Assembly (NCBI RefSeq): GCF_000316665.1 | Contig: NC_019678.1 | Span: 6,448,001-6,512,000, forward strand | Source: Rivularia sp. PCC 7116 | GTDB taxonomy: Bacteria > Cyanobacteriota > Cyanobacteriia > Cyanobacteriales > Nostocaceae | DNA length: 64,000 bases | Reading direction: 5' to 3' | Shown here: piece after piece, positions 1-8,624 of the stretch | How the letters are laid out: each line of letters begins with the position of its first letter | Numbering within the stretch: the first letter of the stretch is position 1 | Made by a program: the position numbers and the translations under genes | Notes under the pieces: model-generated | The model's input: the letters and a program-made list of their open reading frames with translations, nothing else | The model's database searches: none | Told to the model about the DNA's origin: nothing

Positions 1-1
1 C

Positions 2-334
2 GGAACTGTAATTGAAGTTTATCCCTTGGGTACCCAAATGACTCCAGGAGAAGACGATAAACCAATACAATTTCAACTCGAAAATAACCCCAACCAATTT
101 ATTGCTACTCACGCTGCAATGTCCATTCCCCTAAACCAGTCGCAAATAGAAGCTATTGCCGAGCGGGAACAATGGCGATGCGTGCGCTTTAGTCGTGGCG
201 AATTTGACGTGATTGAGTTTTGGGTGGAAAATACCGTATTGCTGGAATTAGCGACACCAGAGTTAGCTGAACAATACACCACCGCTTTTAAACCAGAAAA
301 AATAGCTGAATATTTTGCCCCAAAGAATTCTTAA
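2..334 (+). CDS. C-terminal part of a VOC (glyoxalase-like) family protein, cut by the window edge
   Basis: The reading frame is open from base 2 and ends at a stop at 332-334, so only about 110 C-terminal residues are present. The visible part begins GTVIEVYPLGTQM and contains a short beta-rich pattern typical of the end of small glyoxalase/dioxygenase-fold proteins of cyanobacteria (inference from general resemblance). Metal ligands cannot be judged because the N-terminal half is missing. An internal ATG at 38-40 is not the start, because the coding pattern continues upstream of it. A double hairpin at 825-867 lies between this gene and the convergent protease gene. Alternative identity: any small conserved hypothetical protein. 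Confidence 0.5.
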   Translation, partial: GTVIEVYPLGTQMTPGEDDKPIQFQLENNPNQFIATHAAMSIPLNQSQIEAIAEREQWRCVRFSRGEFDVIEFWVENTVLLELATPELAEQYTTAFKPEKIAEYFAPKNS

Positions 335-942
335 AAAGTCTAAACATTAATTACTCCCTTCCCCCTCTCCCAAATAGTGGTAAATGTCTGCATACATTAC
401 AAAAAAGGCAGAGGGCAGATGGCAGCTATGTTAGAAGTATTAATAAAAACTTTAGTTCTGAGTTTAAAGCTCAGTAACAAATGTCACGACGATAGAACGG
501 TAAGTGTAATTCGTAATTCGTAATTCGTAAAACTTTGGGATGTAAACACGGGTGAAGAGCTTGACTTAGTGGGCAATACTACGAGATAAGGGTGGCTTAC
601 TCAAACAAGACAAATCAATTTATATTTCAATTTCGCAACGCCAAAAAAAAGCGATATGACTACATATAAGTCATATCGCAAATGATATTTTCACAAAAAT
701 AGTACAAATATATATTTTGCGTCATTCGAGTCAAAGCCCAAAGAAAGCGGTTGCTCAAGAATGTTTATTTCTTGAAAATTAAAACAAAGTCAATACTTGT
801 CGGTTAAGACGATATCCTCCCTAACCCTCCTTAAAAAGGAGGGAAATAAGCCCCCTTTTTAAGGGGGTTTGGGGGATCTAAAAAAGAAGTTGGATTCCTT
901 AAGCGAGCAGTATTGAAAACAAAGTTTGGTTTTTCAAACCTC
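335..942. other. 608-bp intergenic region, no gene seen
   Basis: No convincing coding frame on either strand. It holds a pyrimidine-rich run at 355-372, a short AATTCGT tandem at about 511-530, AT-rich unique sequence, and a pair of hairpins at 825-867 listed separately. It separates two convergent genes. Confidence 0.6.
825..867. terminator. two adjacent hairpins between convergent genes, possible bidirectional terminator
   Basis: CCCTCC-TTAAAAA-GGAGGG (825-843) is followed by CCCCCTTTTTAAGGGGG (851-867). Both stems are perfect. Their place between converging genes fits a bidirectional terminator. The same GGGGGATC-type palindromes also occur near 20330 and 30750 inside mobile-looking elements, so this may instead be a dispersed repeat. 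Confidence 0.45.
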
Positions 943-2412
943 TTATCGAGGAGATGGTAAATCGTGAATATTGCGAATTACTACCGAACGAGCCAACTTA
1001 TAGGCTGCATAAGCATCTACTAATCCAGTTCCTGTAGCTCCGTCATGCCCGTTACCTGCGGGTAAACCTTCGCGTGATGTTAGACATGTTCCGTTGCTAT
1101 TACCTTTTTTCACATCTCTAGCTGATGAGCGCAAAATCGATTTAATTAAAGAAGGTGAAAGTCCGGGTTGTACCTGCTTGAGCAAAGCACAAATACCAGC
1201 AATTTGGGGGGAAGCTGCACTAGTTCCGCTGATTACTGCCCAACCATCATCTGTACCCGTTTCATCTTTGCTAGGATATCCATTTCCGCCTAAGCCCCTG
1301 TCAATTTGGTCGCCAGGTTCTACGGGTAACATGATGTAAATAGCGTTTGGCTTCATGCCTACTAATCCGCAAAAATCCGGTACGTGTCTTCCTGGATAAA
1401 TCTGACTGTCAAAACTGCTGGAATAGTCAGATGCTTCTAACAAGAAATCATCTCCATCTAGGGTATCGTGAGCGTAAACGCCACCAACAGAAATGACTTC
1501 GGGCATCATACCAGGAAAACCAGCATGACCGTTACCGGCGGAGAAACAGACTGTAATACCCTGCTCTTGAACTGCTTCTATGATTGCTGCTTCTAAAGGC
1601 TTGAGAGAATTCGGCAAAGTTTCGCCGCAGATATTATAACCCCAACTGTTGGTTATCACTGCCGGATGTAGGTCGGAGGCAGTCTTAAAAGCCAAAGTCG
1701 CGTTGCCACCCATTTTCACGCCGATAAAATCAATATCTGGTGCATTGGCAAAGATATTGGCAGCTTCAGCAGTACCGTGTCCGCTTTCATCTCGTTCTAC
1801 ATTGGTTGCATCTGGTGCCAGAGTTGCTTGATAGTTATAACCATGCCATTTGTAAAAGGAATGCTTGTAGAATCCACTATCTACCATCGCCACTAATACA
1901 CCTTTCCCCGTAATACCAACCTTATGTACTGGTGTTGAACGGCATACTGTCGCGACATCTGCGGGAACTGTAAGGTGATGATATTTGACTCTTGGGGGTA
2001 GGGGTGATTCAAACAGAATTGGCGGACTTTGGGGATAAGCGCGCTCTATCAATTCAGAAAGTTCTGGTGGAATTGTGAAGGGTACACCAGCAACGTGAGA
2101 TAAGTAGGTAACTTCTCCGACACTAGGACTTACTGTTTGGCTCCTAGATTCAACTCTGGTACCAAAAACCCGTTCCCATAACTCTCGCGGACCATCTGCA
2201 CTAATTGAAAATGTGCCTATCTGCTGTACGCGAAAACCTAGGGACTGAAGTACCGTAGCCGCTCGCATAGCTCTTCCGGGAGGAGGAGCAAATTGTTGGA
2301 GATTATCCGGTGCGAGGTAAGTTTCTGCGGCAAACATCGATTCACCCGTTTCAGAGCGCAAGACTGCCTCAAAATAAACTCGCTCCTCTTTATTCTCCGA
2401 TAGATATGTCAT
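943..2412 (-). CDS. S8 family (subtilisin-like) serine protease with N-terminal pro-region
   Basis: 489 residues. The S8 catalytic triad is visible: Asp178 in AMVDSGF, His212 in ESGHGTAEA, and Ser398 in ISGTSAASP; the oxyanion Asn is probably N294 in SAGNG. Residues about 45-140 precede the catalytic domain and look like a propeptide. No signal peptide or membrane segment is obvious, so location is uncertain. The start ATG at 2412 leaves 15 bp to the upstream lipoprotein gene (2428-2910), so the two are very likely co-transcribed. The pro-region resembles that lipoprotein (LQxLGF...LWExxF), which suggests inhibitor or chaperone coupling. The family call is firm; the substrate is unknown. Arrangement differs from cyanobactin PatA/PatG proteases, and no precursor peptide was seen. 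Confidence 0.9.
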   Translation of the reverse strand: MTYLSENKEERVYFEAVLRSETGESMFAAETYLAPDNLQQFAPPPGRAMRAATVLQSLGFRVQQIGTFSISADGPRELWERVFGTRVESRSQTVSPSVGEVTYLSHVAGVPFTIPPELSELIERAYPQSPPILFESPLPPRVKYHHLTVPADVATVCRSTPVHKVGITGKGVLVAMVDSGFYKHSFYKWHGYNYQATLAPDATNVERDESGHGTAEAANIFANAPDIDFIGVKMGGNATLAFKTASDLHPAVITNSWGYNICGETLPNSLKPLEAAIIEAVQEQGITVCFSAGNGHAGFPGMMPEVISVGGVYAHDTLDGDDFLLEASDYSSSFDSQIYPGRHVPDFCGLVGMKPNAIYIMLPVEPGDQIDRGLGGNGYPSKDETGTDDGWAVISGTSAASPQIAGICALLKQVQPGLSPSLIKSILRSSARDVKKGNSNGTCLTSREGLPAGNGHDGATGTGLVDAYAAYKLARSVVIRNIHDLPSPR

Positions 2413-2427
2413 TTTACTTTCCTATAA

Positions 2428-2910
2428 TTATGGTTGTACCTGGAAAAATTCCGGCGGCTCTATAAACATCACCTCAGAAATCGAACTTTCCAGTTTTTCA
2501 GGAATAACAAGGTTATCAGTTACGGCTCTTGAATAGGTCTTCTGGGCTTCTATTTCTGCTATAACAGTTTTCTTTTCTTCCTTGAATGAGACATTAAAAG
2601 TTGATTCCCATAAGGAGCGCGGTGCTTGAACGCTGATAGTTTTGCCAACGCGCAATATTTTAAAACCCAGACGTTGCAGTTCTAAAGCAGCTTGCTTACC
2701 CTTGTTAGGTAATGGTTCTATTTCCGCCGAAATAAGGTTTTGAGGCATTGTTACTTCCTCTATCTGCTGATGATTTATAGATTCGGTAGATTTGCTTGAG
2801 GTAGAATCTTCTTTCCCTAATAAAACCTGGTTTTTCTTGCTATCGGGGGCACAACTACTGCTTGCAAATACAAGAATTATAATCGCCAGCCAAATTGTCG
2901 GAGATTTCAC
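2428..2910 (-). CDS. lipoprotein resembling the pro-region of the adjacent S8 protease
   Basis: 160 residues. The N-terminus has a hydrophobic stretch ending in a lipobox-like ASSSC (Cys20), which indicates export and lipidation. Residues about 65-160 align by eye with residues about 45-140 of the downstream protease: KQAALELQRLGFKIL against MRAATVLQSLGFRVQ, then RSLWESTF against RELWERVF, and IPEKLESSI against IPPELSELI. No protease catalytic motif is present. It is the first gene of a two-gene unit, 15 bp upstream of the protease. By analogy with stand-alone subtilisin propeptides it may inhibit or help fold the protease (inference). Not recognised as a named family. Confidence 0.75.
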   Translation of the reverse strand: MKSPTIWLAIIILVFASSSCAPDSKKNQVLLGKEDSTSSKSTESINHQQIEEVTMPQNLISAEIEPLPNKGKQAALELQRLGFKILRVGKTISVQAPRSLWESTFNVSFKEEKKTVIAEIEAQKTYSRAVTDNLVIPEKLESSISEVMFIEPPEFFQVQP

Positions 2911-3834
2911 TTTGCTTACCTCGTTACCTTATACTACTTCTTCTATTTTGTTGACTTATGAGGGGTGAGACATAGTTTCTTCCTCTAGAACTCTAGCAAA
3001 CCAAAATTGCCGGGTGAGGCAAGAGAGGGGAGAAAAAAATTCTGTTTTTACAATACACCCCGCAAAGTTCGCTTCGCGTGCTACTAGTGGTTCGCCAAGC
3101 GAACTTTGCTGGGTTTAGCGTGGAAATAAAAAGTTTTTTCTCCCCCTGCTCCCTCCGCTTCCCCTGCTCCCCCTGCCTGCCCTTACCCGGCAATTGTGGC
3201 TTGCCAGAGTACTAGTTCGAGAACTGTGATGCCCGAAAGGCGACGCGAAGGCGTATCGCAACTTCGGAAGTAGATATATTAATAGTTATCTGTCACGAGA
3301 ACTTATGCAGTTGTAATAATTTAGAAAAAAATATTCATAAAATAAGACTTCTAGCATCTGCACCACTTGATTAATTGACTGTTCTACCAAACTACGCGAT
3401 TTACACCCCGCCTACTTCCTCAATGCAACACCGTAATTTCTTCATTTGGCAGGATAAATTGTTTACCGTTGTTATTCTATCTGCTTTTAATAAAACCGAT
3501 TTTTTAGTATGTATAAAGTTTATATTTTTTAACTAATAGTTCGCATTGCTACATATATTTGTATGACTATCTATTCATACCTTTTTTCTAGTAGTAGTTT
3601 TTTTCATTCATTTTGACGGGTATAAATTTTTTCTCCCCCCTCTTCCCCCTCTTCCCCCTCTCCAATACCACACGGCATGACTCTACCCAGGGGTTTTCAT
3701 TATAGAACTAATGTACTATGATATTTTTTAAGATTAAATTGTGAATGGCTAGCAGGCGTAATTGCGCGGTGTGTTTAGCCTATCGCTATTTATGGGAATA
3801 ATAGCAGTGGTTTAGATATTTACGTATAAGTGTC
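2911..3834. other. 924-bp intergenic region with dispersed repeats
   Basis: No supported gene. It contains a 134-bp perfect repeat (3082-3215) preceded by another copy of its AAGTTCGCTTCGCG motif, a palindromic GCCCGAAAGGCGACGCGAAGGCG segment near 3230-3254, and a pyrimidine heptamer-like run (CTTCCCC units) at about 3632-3662. The part from 3260 to 3834 is AT-rich, separates divergently transcribed genes and must hold the promoter of the LRR gene at 3835. Confidence 0.6.
3082..3215. repeat. 134-bp dispersed repeat, copy 1
   Basis: Matches 25174-25307 base for base as far as can be read. Both ends carry TACTAG and the interior has a pyrimidine-rich CTCCCCCTGC tandem. No coding capacity is evident. 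It may be a non-autonomous mobile repeat. Confidence 0.8.
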
Positions 3835-5094
3835 ATGGCAGAGAATCAACAACCAGGAAAATATGATGCTGTCTTAGGAGGGAAAAATCCACCTCCAGTT
3901 GATAGTGCGGTATTGGGTGGAATTGAAGGAGTAAAGCGTAGATTATCGAATCCGGTAGTTGACGTAAAATTGGCAGCGCTTACCGATGCTCTTAACTATC
4001 AAGAAGCTGGTTTGGAGTTGGTGATTCAAGCTTTGCAAAATAAGCCAAAAATAATACAGCGTTATGCTTATAAGTTATTGCGACGAAGAAAAGAAACCCA
4101 GGTAAAACAAGCTTTAGAGCATTATCAGCCTTGGGATTTATTCGAGAGATTGCAGGGATATATTGGTTATAAAGGGGAGCACGCCGGAAGATTTGCGAAT
4201 CGTTTAAGTGTAGATTACAATCTGGAAGTTGGAATTGAAGACTCTACGAATACAGCTTATGCTTTACGATGGGATTGGGATGGCGATCGCCCTACCATAG
4301 CAGAACAAATTACAAGCATTTCCCAAGATTCCCAAGCCGGTAAATTAGAAGCTTTGATTATTGGCTTGTGGGCTGACGATACAGAAGTTGGTAGCGACGA
4401 AATTGTCAGTAGACTGGTTGATGCAAAAGATAAATTAACCAACTTAAAAGCCATCTTTATCGGTGATATTCACTACGAAGAAAGCGAAATATCGTGGATT
4501 GCACAAGGTGATATAAGTCCGATTTTAAGAGCATATCCTCAATTAGAAGTATTGCAAGTGCGCGGTGGAGACGGGTTACAATTTAATGCTCCGGTAAGAC
4601 ACAACAATCTACAAACGTTGATTGTAGAAACTGGGGGATTGAGTAGCGAAACAGTTGCTCAAATTTGTAACATGAATCTTCCAGCATTAGAGCATTTAGA
4701 ATTATGGCTTGGTAGCGATAGCTATGGTGGAGATTGTAGGATTGTAGACGTAAAACCGATTTTAGAAGACTTAATATTTGCCGATTTAAATTATTTAGGA
4801 TTGCGTAACAGTGAATTTGCAGATGATATTGCAGAAGCAGTAGTTAAATCTCCTTTAATTGAAACAATTAGCGTACTTGATTTATCGCTAGGAAATTTGA
4901 GCGATAAAGGTGCCGAATATTTGCTTAATTGTGCGGCGGTGAATGAGCTTGATATTCTTAATGTTTCCGAAGCTCGTTTATCAGATGAAATGGTTGGTAA
5001 ATTGTCCAAACTTGATTGTCGGTTGTTAGCAGAAAAACAGGATGCTGATTCTCATTATGATCATGAATATCGTTATTGTGCCGTGACTGAGTGA
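3835..5094 (+). CDS. STM4015-like leucine-rich-repeat protein with N-terminal VLGG module (copy 1)
   Basis: 419 residues. Residues 1-40 carry the double motif YDAVLGG...AVLGGIEGVKRR; residues about 41-105 are helical and HEAT-like (ALNYQEAGLELVIQAL). Residues about 120-400 match the pattern of the STM4015 family: short LRR-like strands such as LEVLQVRG, NNLQTLIVETGG, LEHLELWLG and LNYLGLRNS. No signal peptide or membrane segment, so it is probably cytoplasmic. Two paralogues (5244, 11110) and two WD40 proteins (16664, 18425) share its N-terminus. It heads a locus encoding STM4011-4014-like enzymes. By context it is a client or scaffold for them (inference). Biochemical function of the family is not known to me. 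Confidence 0.8.
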   Translation: MAENQQPGKYDAVLGGKNPPPVDSAVLGGIEGVKRRLSNPVVDVKLAALTDALNYQEAGLELVIQALQNKPKIIQRYAYKLLRRRKETQVKQALEHYQPWDLFERLQGYIGYKGEHAGRFANRLSVDYNLEVGIEDSTNTAYALRWDWDGDRPTIAEQITSISQDSQAGKLEALIIGLWADDTEVGSDEIVSRLVDAKDKLTNLKAIFIGDIHYEESEISWIAQGDISPILRAYPQLEVLQVRGGDGLQFNAPVRHNNLQTLIVETGGLSSETVAQICNMNLPALEHLELWLGSDSYGGDCRIVDVKPILEDLIFADLNYLGLRNSEFADDIAEAVVKSPLIETISVLDLSLGNLSDKGAEYLLNCAAVNELDILNVSEARLSDEMVGKLSKLDCRLLAEKQDADSHYDHEYRYCAVTE

Positions 5095-5109
5095 AAACCT
5101 CACCCCCAG

Positions 5110-5134
5110 CCCCTCTCCTTGTTAAGGAGAGGGG
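5110..5134 (+). terminator. strong hairpin after the first LRR gene
   Basis: Perfect stem CCCCTCTCCTT-GTT-AAGGAGAGGGG 16 bp after the stop at 5094. It is not followed by a T-run and belongs to a dispersed palindrome family seen also at 13416, 33728 and 57534 and inside genes, so a terminator role is plausible but not certain. Confidence 0.45.
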
Positions 5135-5243
5135 AGTACGGAAGAAGTTTTTAGGTATATAAAATCATCTATGATTCATCATTTTAAATTAATTATGAAT
5201 CTGAAGATAAAGTGTCAATTAAGAAATATCAATTAATAAAAAT

Positions 5244-6476
5244 ATGAATAGCAATCAAAATCAACCAAGAGAATTCGATGTTGTTTTAGGTGGAAACAAT
5301 GCACCTCCGGTAACTGGTGCTGTGTTGGGAGGAATTGAAGGTGTTAAGCGACGGTTGGAAAGTGAAATTGTAGATGTACGAATTAAAGCGCTTTCTGATG
5401 CTCTTAACTATCAAGAAGCTGGTTTAAATTTAGTTATTGAAGCTTTGGAAGATGATTCGTTACAGGTAAAAGGTTTTGCTTCGAGGTTGTTGAAGAAATT
5501 CGGAGGTGAAAAAGGTAAACAAGCGCTGTTGGAATTCGATCCTTATTTGTATTTTACGAAGTTGGAAGATTGGGAAGTTGAAGAGTTTGATTATGAAGTT
5601 GGGATTGTGAATCCAGAGGGTAAAGCTTATGTTGTGAATTTGGAGAAATTACGGCTTTTAGTACAAGATGATAGAGTCAATGAAGTTGAAGCTTTGATTT
5701 GTTATTTGCAAGACTATAATGTTTATTACGAAGTTAGCCAAGAATATGATGATTTAGCTGAGTTTTTTGATAATAATCGGAAAGAATTAGAAAATTTAAA
5801 AGCTTTATTTGTAGGTGATGCACAAATAGATACATTTAGAAAATCTTATCTCGGAATTGGTGATATAACTAATTTGTTATCAAGTTTTCCAAATTTAGAA
5901 GTTTTGCACCTTCGCGGTTGCTGTACTGATTTATGCAGCGGTATGTTAGGACATAATAATTTAAAAACGCTGGTTATTGAAACGAGAGATATTAGTGATA
6001 TGTCAATTCAGGTATTGTGCTCTCTGAATTTACCAGTTTTAGAATATTTTGAGTTATGGATAGGTAGAGATTTTGAAAATACTTGTGACAATGTTATCAA
6101 AAGTATTAAACCAATTCTTTTTGGCGAATCATTTCCGAAGTTAAGTTATTTAGGAATACGTAGCTGTGAATATGCTAATGCTGTTGCTGAAGCAATTATG
6201 GAATCTTCTTTTATGGCTGATTTTCCTATAATTGATAATCTTTTCGTGCTTGATTTAACGATGGGAAATTTGACAGATGAAGGTTTAGACAATTTGATTG
6301 GAGTTCCGGCTATTTCTAATTTACATACTCTTGATGTTTCTCATAATTGTGTAAGTGAAGAATTTCTCGAAGGAGTTGAGCATTTATTACTTCATTGTTG
6401 GATAATTTCAGATTTTCAAGAAGAAATAGCTGATAGAGGAGTAGGTGCATCCCGTTACTTTGCTTTACATGAGTAA
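5244..6476 (+). CDS. STM4015-like leucine-rich-repeat protein with N-terminal VLGG module (copy 2)
   Basis: 410 residues. The N-terminus has FDVVLGG...AVLGGIEGVKRRL and the helical DALNYQEAGLNLVIEAL segment, followed by LRR-like strands (LEVLHLRGC, NNLKTLVIETRD, LEYFELWIG, LSYLGIRS, LFVLDLTMG, LHTLDVSHN). Its stop at 6474-6476 overlaps a possible start of the following STM4014-like gene (ATGAGTAA at 6469-6476), so translational coupling is likely. It is more diverged and more AT-rich than copies 1 and 3. The function is inferred only from its place in the locus: a client or scaffold for the radical SAM and ATP-grasp-like enzymes. Confidence 0.8.
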   Translation: MNSNQNQPREFDVVLGGNNAPPVTGAVLGGIEGVKRRLESEIVDVRIKALSDALNYQEAGLNLVIEALEDDSLQVKGFASRLLKKFGGEKGKQALLEFDPYLYFTKLEDWEVEEFDYEVGIVNPEGKAYVVNLEKLRLLVQDDRVNEVEALICYLQDYNVYYEVSQEYDDLAEFFDNNRKELENLKALFVGDAQIDTFRKSYLGIGDITNLLSSFPNLEVLHLRGCCTDLCSGMLGHNNLKTLVIETRDISDMSIQVLCSLNLPVLEYFELWIGRDFENTCDNVIKSIKPILFGESFPKLSYLGIRSCEYANAVAEAIMESSFMADFPIIDNLFVLDLTMGNLTDEGLDNLIGVPAISNLHTLDVSHNCVSEEFLEGVEHLLLHCWIISDFQEEIADRGVGASRYFALHE

Positions 6477-6492
6477 TACCAAAAACAATAAA

Positions 6493-7746
6493 ATGAAAAA
6501 TCTTACAATCATAGCCAACCCGGAAAACCGTCGCGTCGGATTGCTCCAAGAAGCGATCGCCAATCTCAATCTACCACCCGCAACCGTTATCTCCTATGCA
6601 GATTTAATTACAGGAAAACAAAACCTCGAAGTCACACCCAATAACATCATCCGCTTTGATTCTCCGGAGAAGAATTTTGATGTTGATAAGGCAATTATTG
6701 CTGCGGGGGATTTGAGAGAGGGGGAAGAGGGGGGAGAAATTAATAATTATCAAAAAATTAGTTCTCAAGATGTTGAGAAGTTGGAGTTTGATAAGGGAAG
6801 AATTCTTTATCCGCGACAGTGGTATTTGGGTTGGCGAAATTTGTTACGACGGTGGGAGAAAAACCTCACCCCTAACCCTTCTCCTTGTTTAAAGAGAGGG
6901 GAGAAAAACCTCACCACTAAATCGTCTCCTTGTTTAAGTAGAGGGGAGAAAAACCTCACCCCCAGCCCCTCTCCTTGTTTAAGGAGAGGGGGATTGGAAG
7001 TTATGAATCATCCTGGGGATATTGCGGTGATGTTTGATAAACCAAGGTGTCACGAAAGATTTAGCAAAAATAACGTTCCGGTAGCGCGTTGTTTGGGGAA
7101 AATTCATAATTACGAACACTTACGCCAACAAATGCAATCTCAAGGTTTAGAACGGGTTTTCATTAAATTATCTCACGGTTCGAGTGCTTCTGGAGTGATT
7201 GCTTACCGCGCTAATTCCCGCTTTGAATCGGCTATCACCACGGTGGAAAGAGTACGAGAAGACGGGGAAACTTTACTTTATAATTCCCGCAGAATTCGTA
7301 ACTATACAAAACGCGAAGAAATCGCCGATATTATCAATATTTTAACTGCCGAAGGGGTAATTGTTGAGGAATGGCTACCGAAATCGCGGTTACAAGGATG
7401 CGGTTTTGATTTGCGAGTTGTGGTTATCGATGGTGAAGCACAACATACAGTTGTTCGTTTGGGAAAAAGTCCCATGACTAACTTACATTTGGGTAACGAA
7501 AGAGGAAATATAGATGAATTTTTAGACAAGGTTGGTGATGAGAATTGGCAGAAAATGAAACGTACTTGCGAACAAGCTGCTGCTTTATTTCCTAATAGTT
7601 TATATTGCGGAGTTGACTTGATGATTTTACCGGATTGGGAGCAACACGCTGTTTTAGAAATAAATGCTTTTGGGGATTTGTTGCCGGGGATTACTTATTG
7701 TGGTTTAGATACTTATGAAAGCGAATTGAAAGCGATTATTAAATGA
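6493..7746 (+). CDS. STM4014-like protein, ATP-grasp fold expected
   Basis: About 417 residues from the chosen ATG at 6493 (MKNLTIIANPENRR); an in-frame ATG at 6469 overlapping the previous stop is an alternative start, giving 425 residues. The C-terminal half has features of RimK-like ATP-grasp enzymes: VFIKLSHGSSASGVIAY (about 230), IVEEWLPK, FDLRVVVIDGE, and the metal-site-like VLEINAFGDLLP near the end. ATP-grasp enzymes join a carboxylate to an amine; the substrate here is unknown. Residues about 122-166 are three 15-residue repeats (EKNLTPNPSPCLKRG type) encoded by an intergenic repeat that invaded the gene in frame. It lies directly after an LRR gene. Family call by locus and sequence pattern. 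Confidence 0.75.
   Translation: MKNLTIIANPENRRVGLLQEAIANLNLPPATVISYADLITGKQNLEVTPNNIIRFDSPEKNFDVDKAIIAAGDLREGEEGGEINNYQKISSQDVEKLEFDKGRILYPRQWYLGWRNLLRRWEKNLTPNPSPCLKRGEKNLTTKSSPCLSRGEKNLTPSPSPCLRRGGLEVMNHPGDIAVMFDKPRCHERFSKNNVPVARCLGKIHNYEHLRQQMQSQGLERVFIKLSHGSSASGVIAYRANSRFESAITTVERVREDGETLLYNSRRIRNYTKREEIADIINILTAEGVIVEEWLPKSRLQGCGFDLRVVVIDGEAQHTVVRLGKSPMTNLHLGNERGNIDEFLDKVGDENWQKMKRTCEQAAALFPNSLYCGVDLMILPDWEQHAVLEINAFGDLLPGITYCGLDTYESELKAIIK
6856..6990 (+). repeat. three tandem 45-bp intergenic-type repeats inside the STM4014-like gene
   Basis: Units start at 6856, 6901 and 6946, each 45 bp (15 codons). Each unit is GAGAAAAACCTCACC plus CCTTCTCCTTG-type palindromic sequence, the same family as the hairpins at 5110, 13416 and 33728. 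Because the period is a multiple of three, the frame stays open. Confidence 0.85.
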
Positions 7747-7764
7747 AATTGTATAATGCTAATA

Positions 7765-7864
7765 CTTGTCATTGCGAACGAAGTGAAGCAATCGCAAAAT
7801 ATCGGCTTATACGCTTTCATTATGCGATTGCGTCGCTCTACTCCGTTCCGCTCGCAATGACAAG
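7765..7864. repeat. 100-bp palindromic dispersed repeat
   Basis: Starts CTTGTCATTGCGAACG and ends CGCTCGCAATGACAAG, so the ends are inverted; the interior has CAATCGCAAAA and TGCGATTGCG. A related shorter copy is at 30870-30946. It lies in the gap between two convergent genes and could also act as a terminator. Confidence 0.7.
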
Positions 7865-7887
7865 TCCTGATTCTTCCAAATATCAAA

Positions 7888-8184
7888 TTAAACATTTGAA
7901 GTCAAAGAAATTTTAACTTGTTTATTCAAAGCAGAAGCAATTTTTTGCAACATAGAAAGCGAATGTCCTTCATAATCAGCATCTTCAAGTCGAGCAATCA
8001 CGGGTTGTTTTGTACCAACTAAATCAGCAAGTTGCTTTTGTGTTAATCCTGCTTGAGTTCTTGCTTCATATATAAGTTGTGCTACTTCCGCATTAATAGA
8101 AGCTGTAATCACCATTTCTTGAAGTTCGGGGTCATTACGGTGAATGTTTTCAAGTATTTTCAAAGCGTCGTCAGTTTTCTTCAT
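7888..8184 (-). CDS. XRE-family HTH antitoxin (HigA-like)
   Basis: 98 residues from ATG at 8184 (MKKTDDALKIL). Residues about 45-85 form a helix-turn-helix of the XRE/Cro type: RTQAGLTQKQLADLVGTKQ followed by PVIARLED. The chosen start overlaps the last 14 bp of the upstream toxin frame, the usual layout of a toxin-first HigBA operon; an upstream in-frame start at 8223 would add 13 residues and is less likely. As an antitoxin it would bind its toxin and repress its own promoter. The toxin gene is frameshifted, so this is probably an orphan antitoxin. Confidence 0.8.
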   Translation of the reverse strand: MKKTDDALKILENIHRNDPELQEMVITASINAEVAQLIYEARTQAGLTQKQLADLVGTKQPVIARLEDADYEGHSLSMLQKIASALNKQVKISLTSNV

Positions 8185-8564
8185 TTTCTTCTCTATAAGT
8201 ATGAATATCTGGATTTTCTTCAAACAAGGATTTTCTTGTTATTGCTCGTTCAATATCAATATCTGCTACTGTTGCTTGTTCTTTAACAATCGCATGAGCA
8301 AGAATCGCTATATTTTGACCGTGAAAAAAATAAAGAATACGATATTGAACATGAATATGTTTTGCTCTCAACTCATAGATATTATCCCTCAAATAATCCA
8401 CAGCAGGTCTACGCAATTCGTACCCGAATGATTCAAGTAAATTAATTTTACCAACACAATTAGCTAATCGCTTTCTTATTTTCTTTTGAAAGTCGCGTTA
8501 ACCATTCTAGAACGGGAACTTCACCATCCTCTTCTTTATAGAAAACAATACGAGTCTCAGGCAT
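8171..8564 (-). pseudogene. RelE/HigB-like toxin gene broken by a +1 frameshift
   Basis: From ATG at 8564 the frame encodes MPETRIVFYKEEDGEVPVLE and continues to ...KENKKAIS then a stop at 8460-8462. Shifting frame by one base there continues as NCVGKINLLESFGYELRRP and then DNIYELRAKHIHVQYRILYFF to the stop at 8171. The two halves together make a full-length RelE/ParE-fold toxin of about 130 residues. A single extra base near 8464-8467 explains the break. The C-terminal end overlaps the antitoxin start. The toxin is expected to be inactive unless frameshifting occurs. Confidence 0.8.
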
Positions 8565-8624
8565 TAATTCAAAATTATAACAATATTGATATATTAGCTT
8601 AGTCGTGTAACTTACAAAAAACCA

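Noticed and set aside
1094-1339. Plus-strand open frame opposite the S8 protease
   Set aside because: Lies antisense to a gene with intact catalytic motifs; no ribosome site or family pattern.
2993-3193. Small minus-strand frame over the 134-bp repeat
   Set aside because: The translated product is repeat-derived (GKGRQGEQGKRREQGE) without any gene context.
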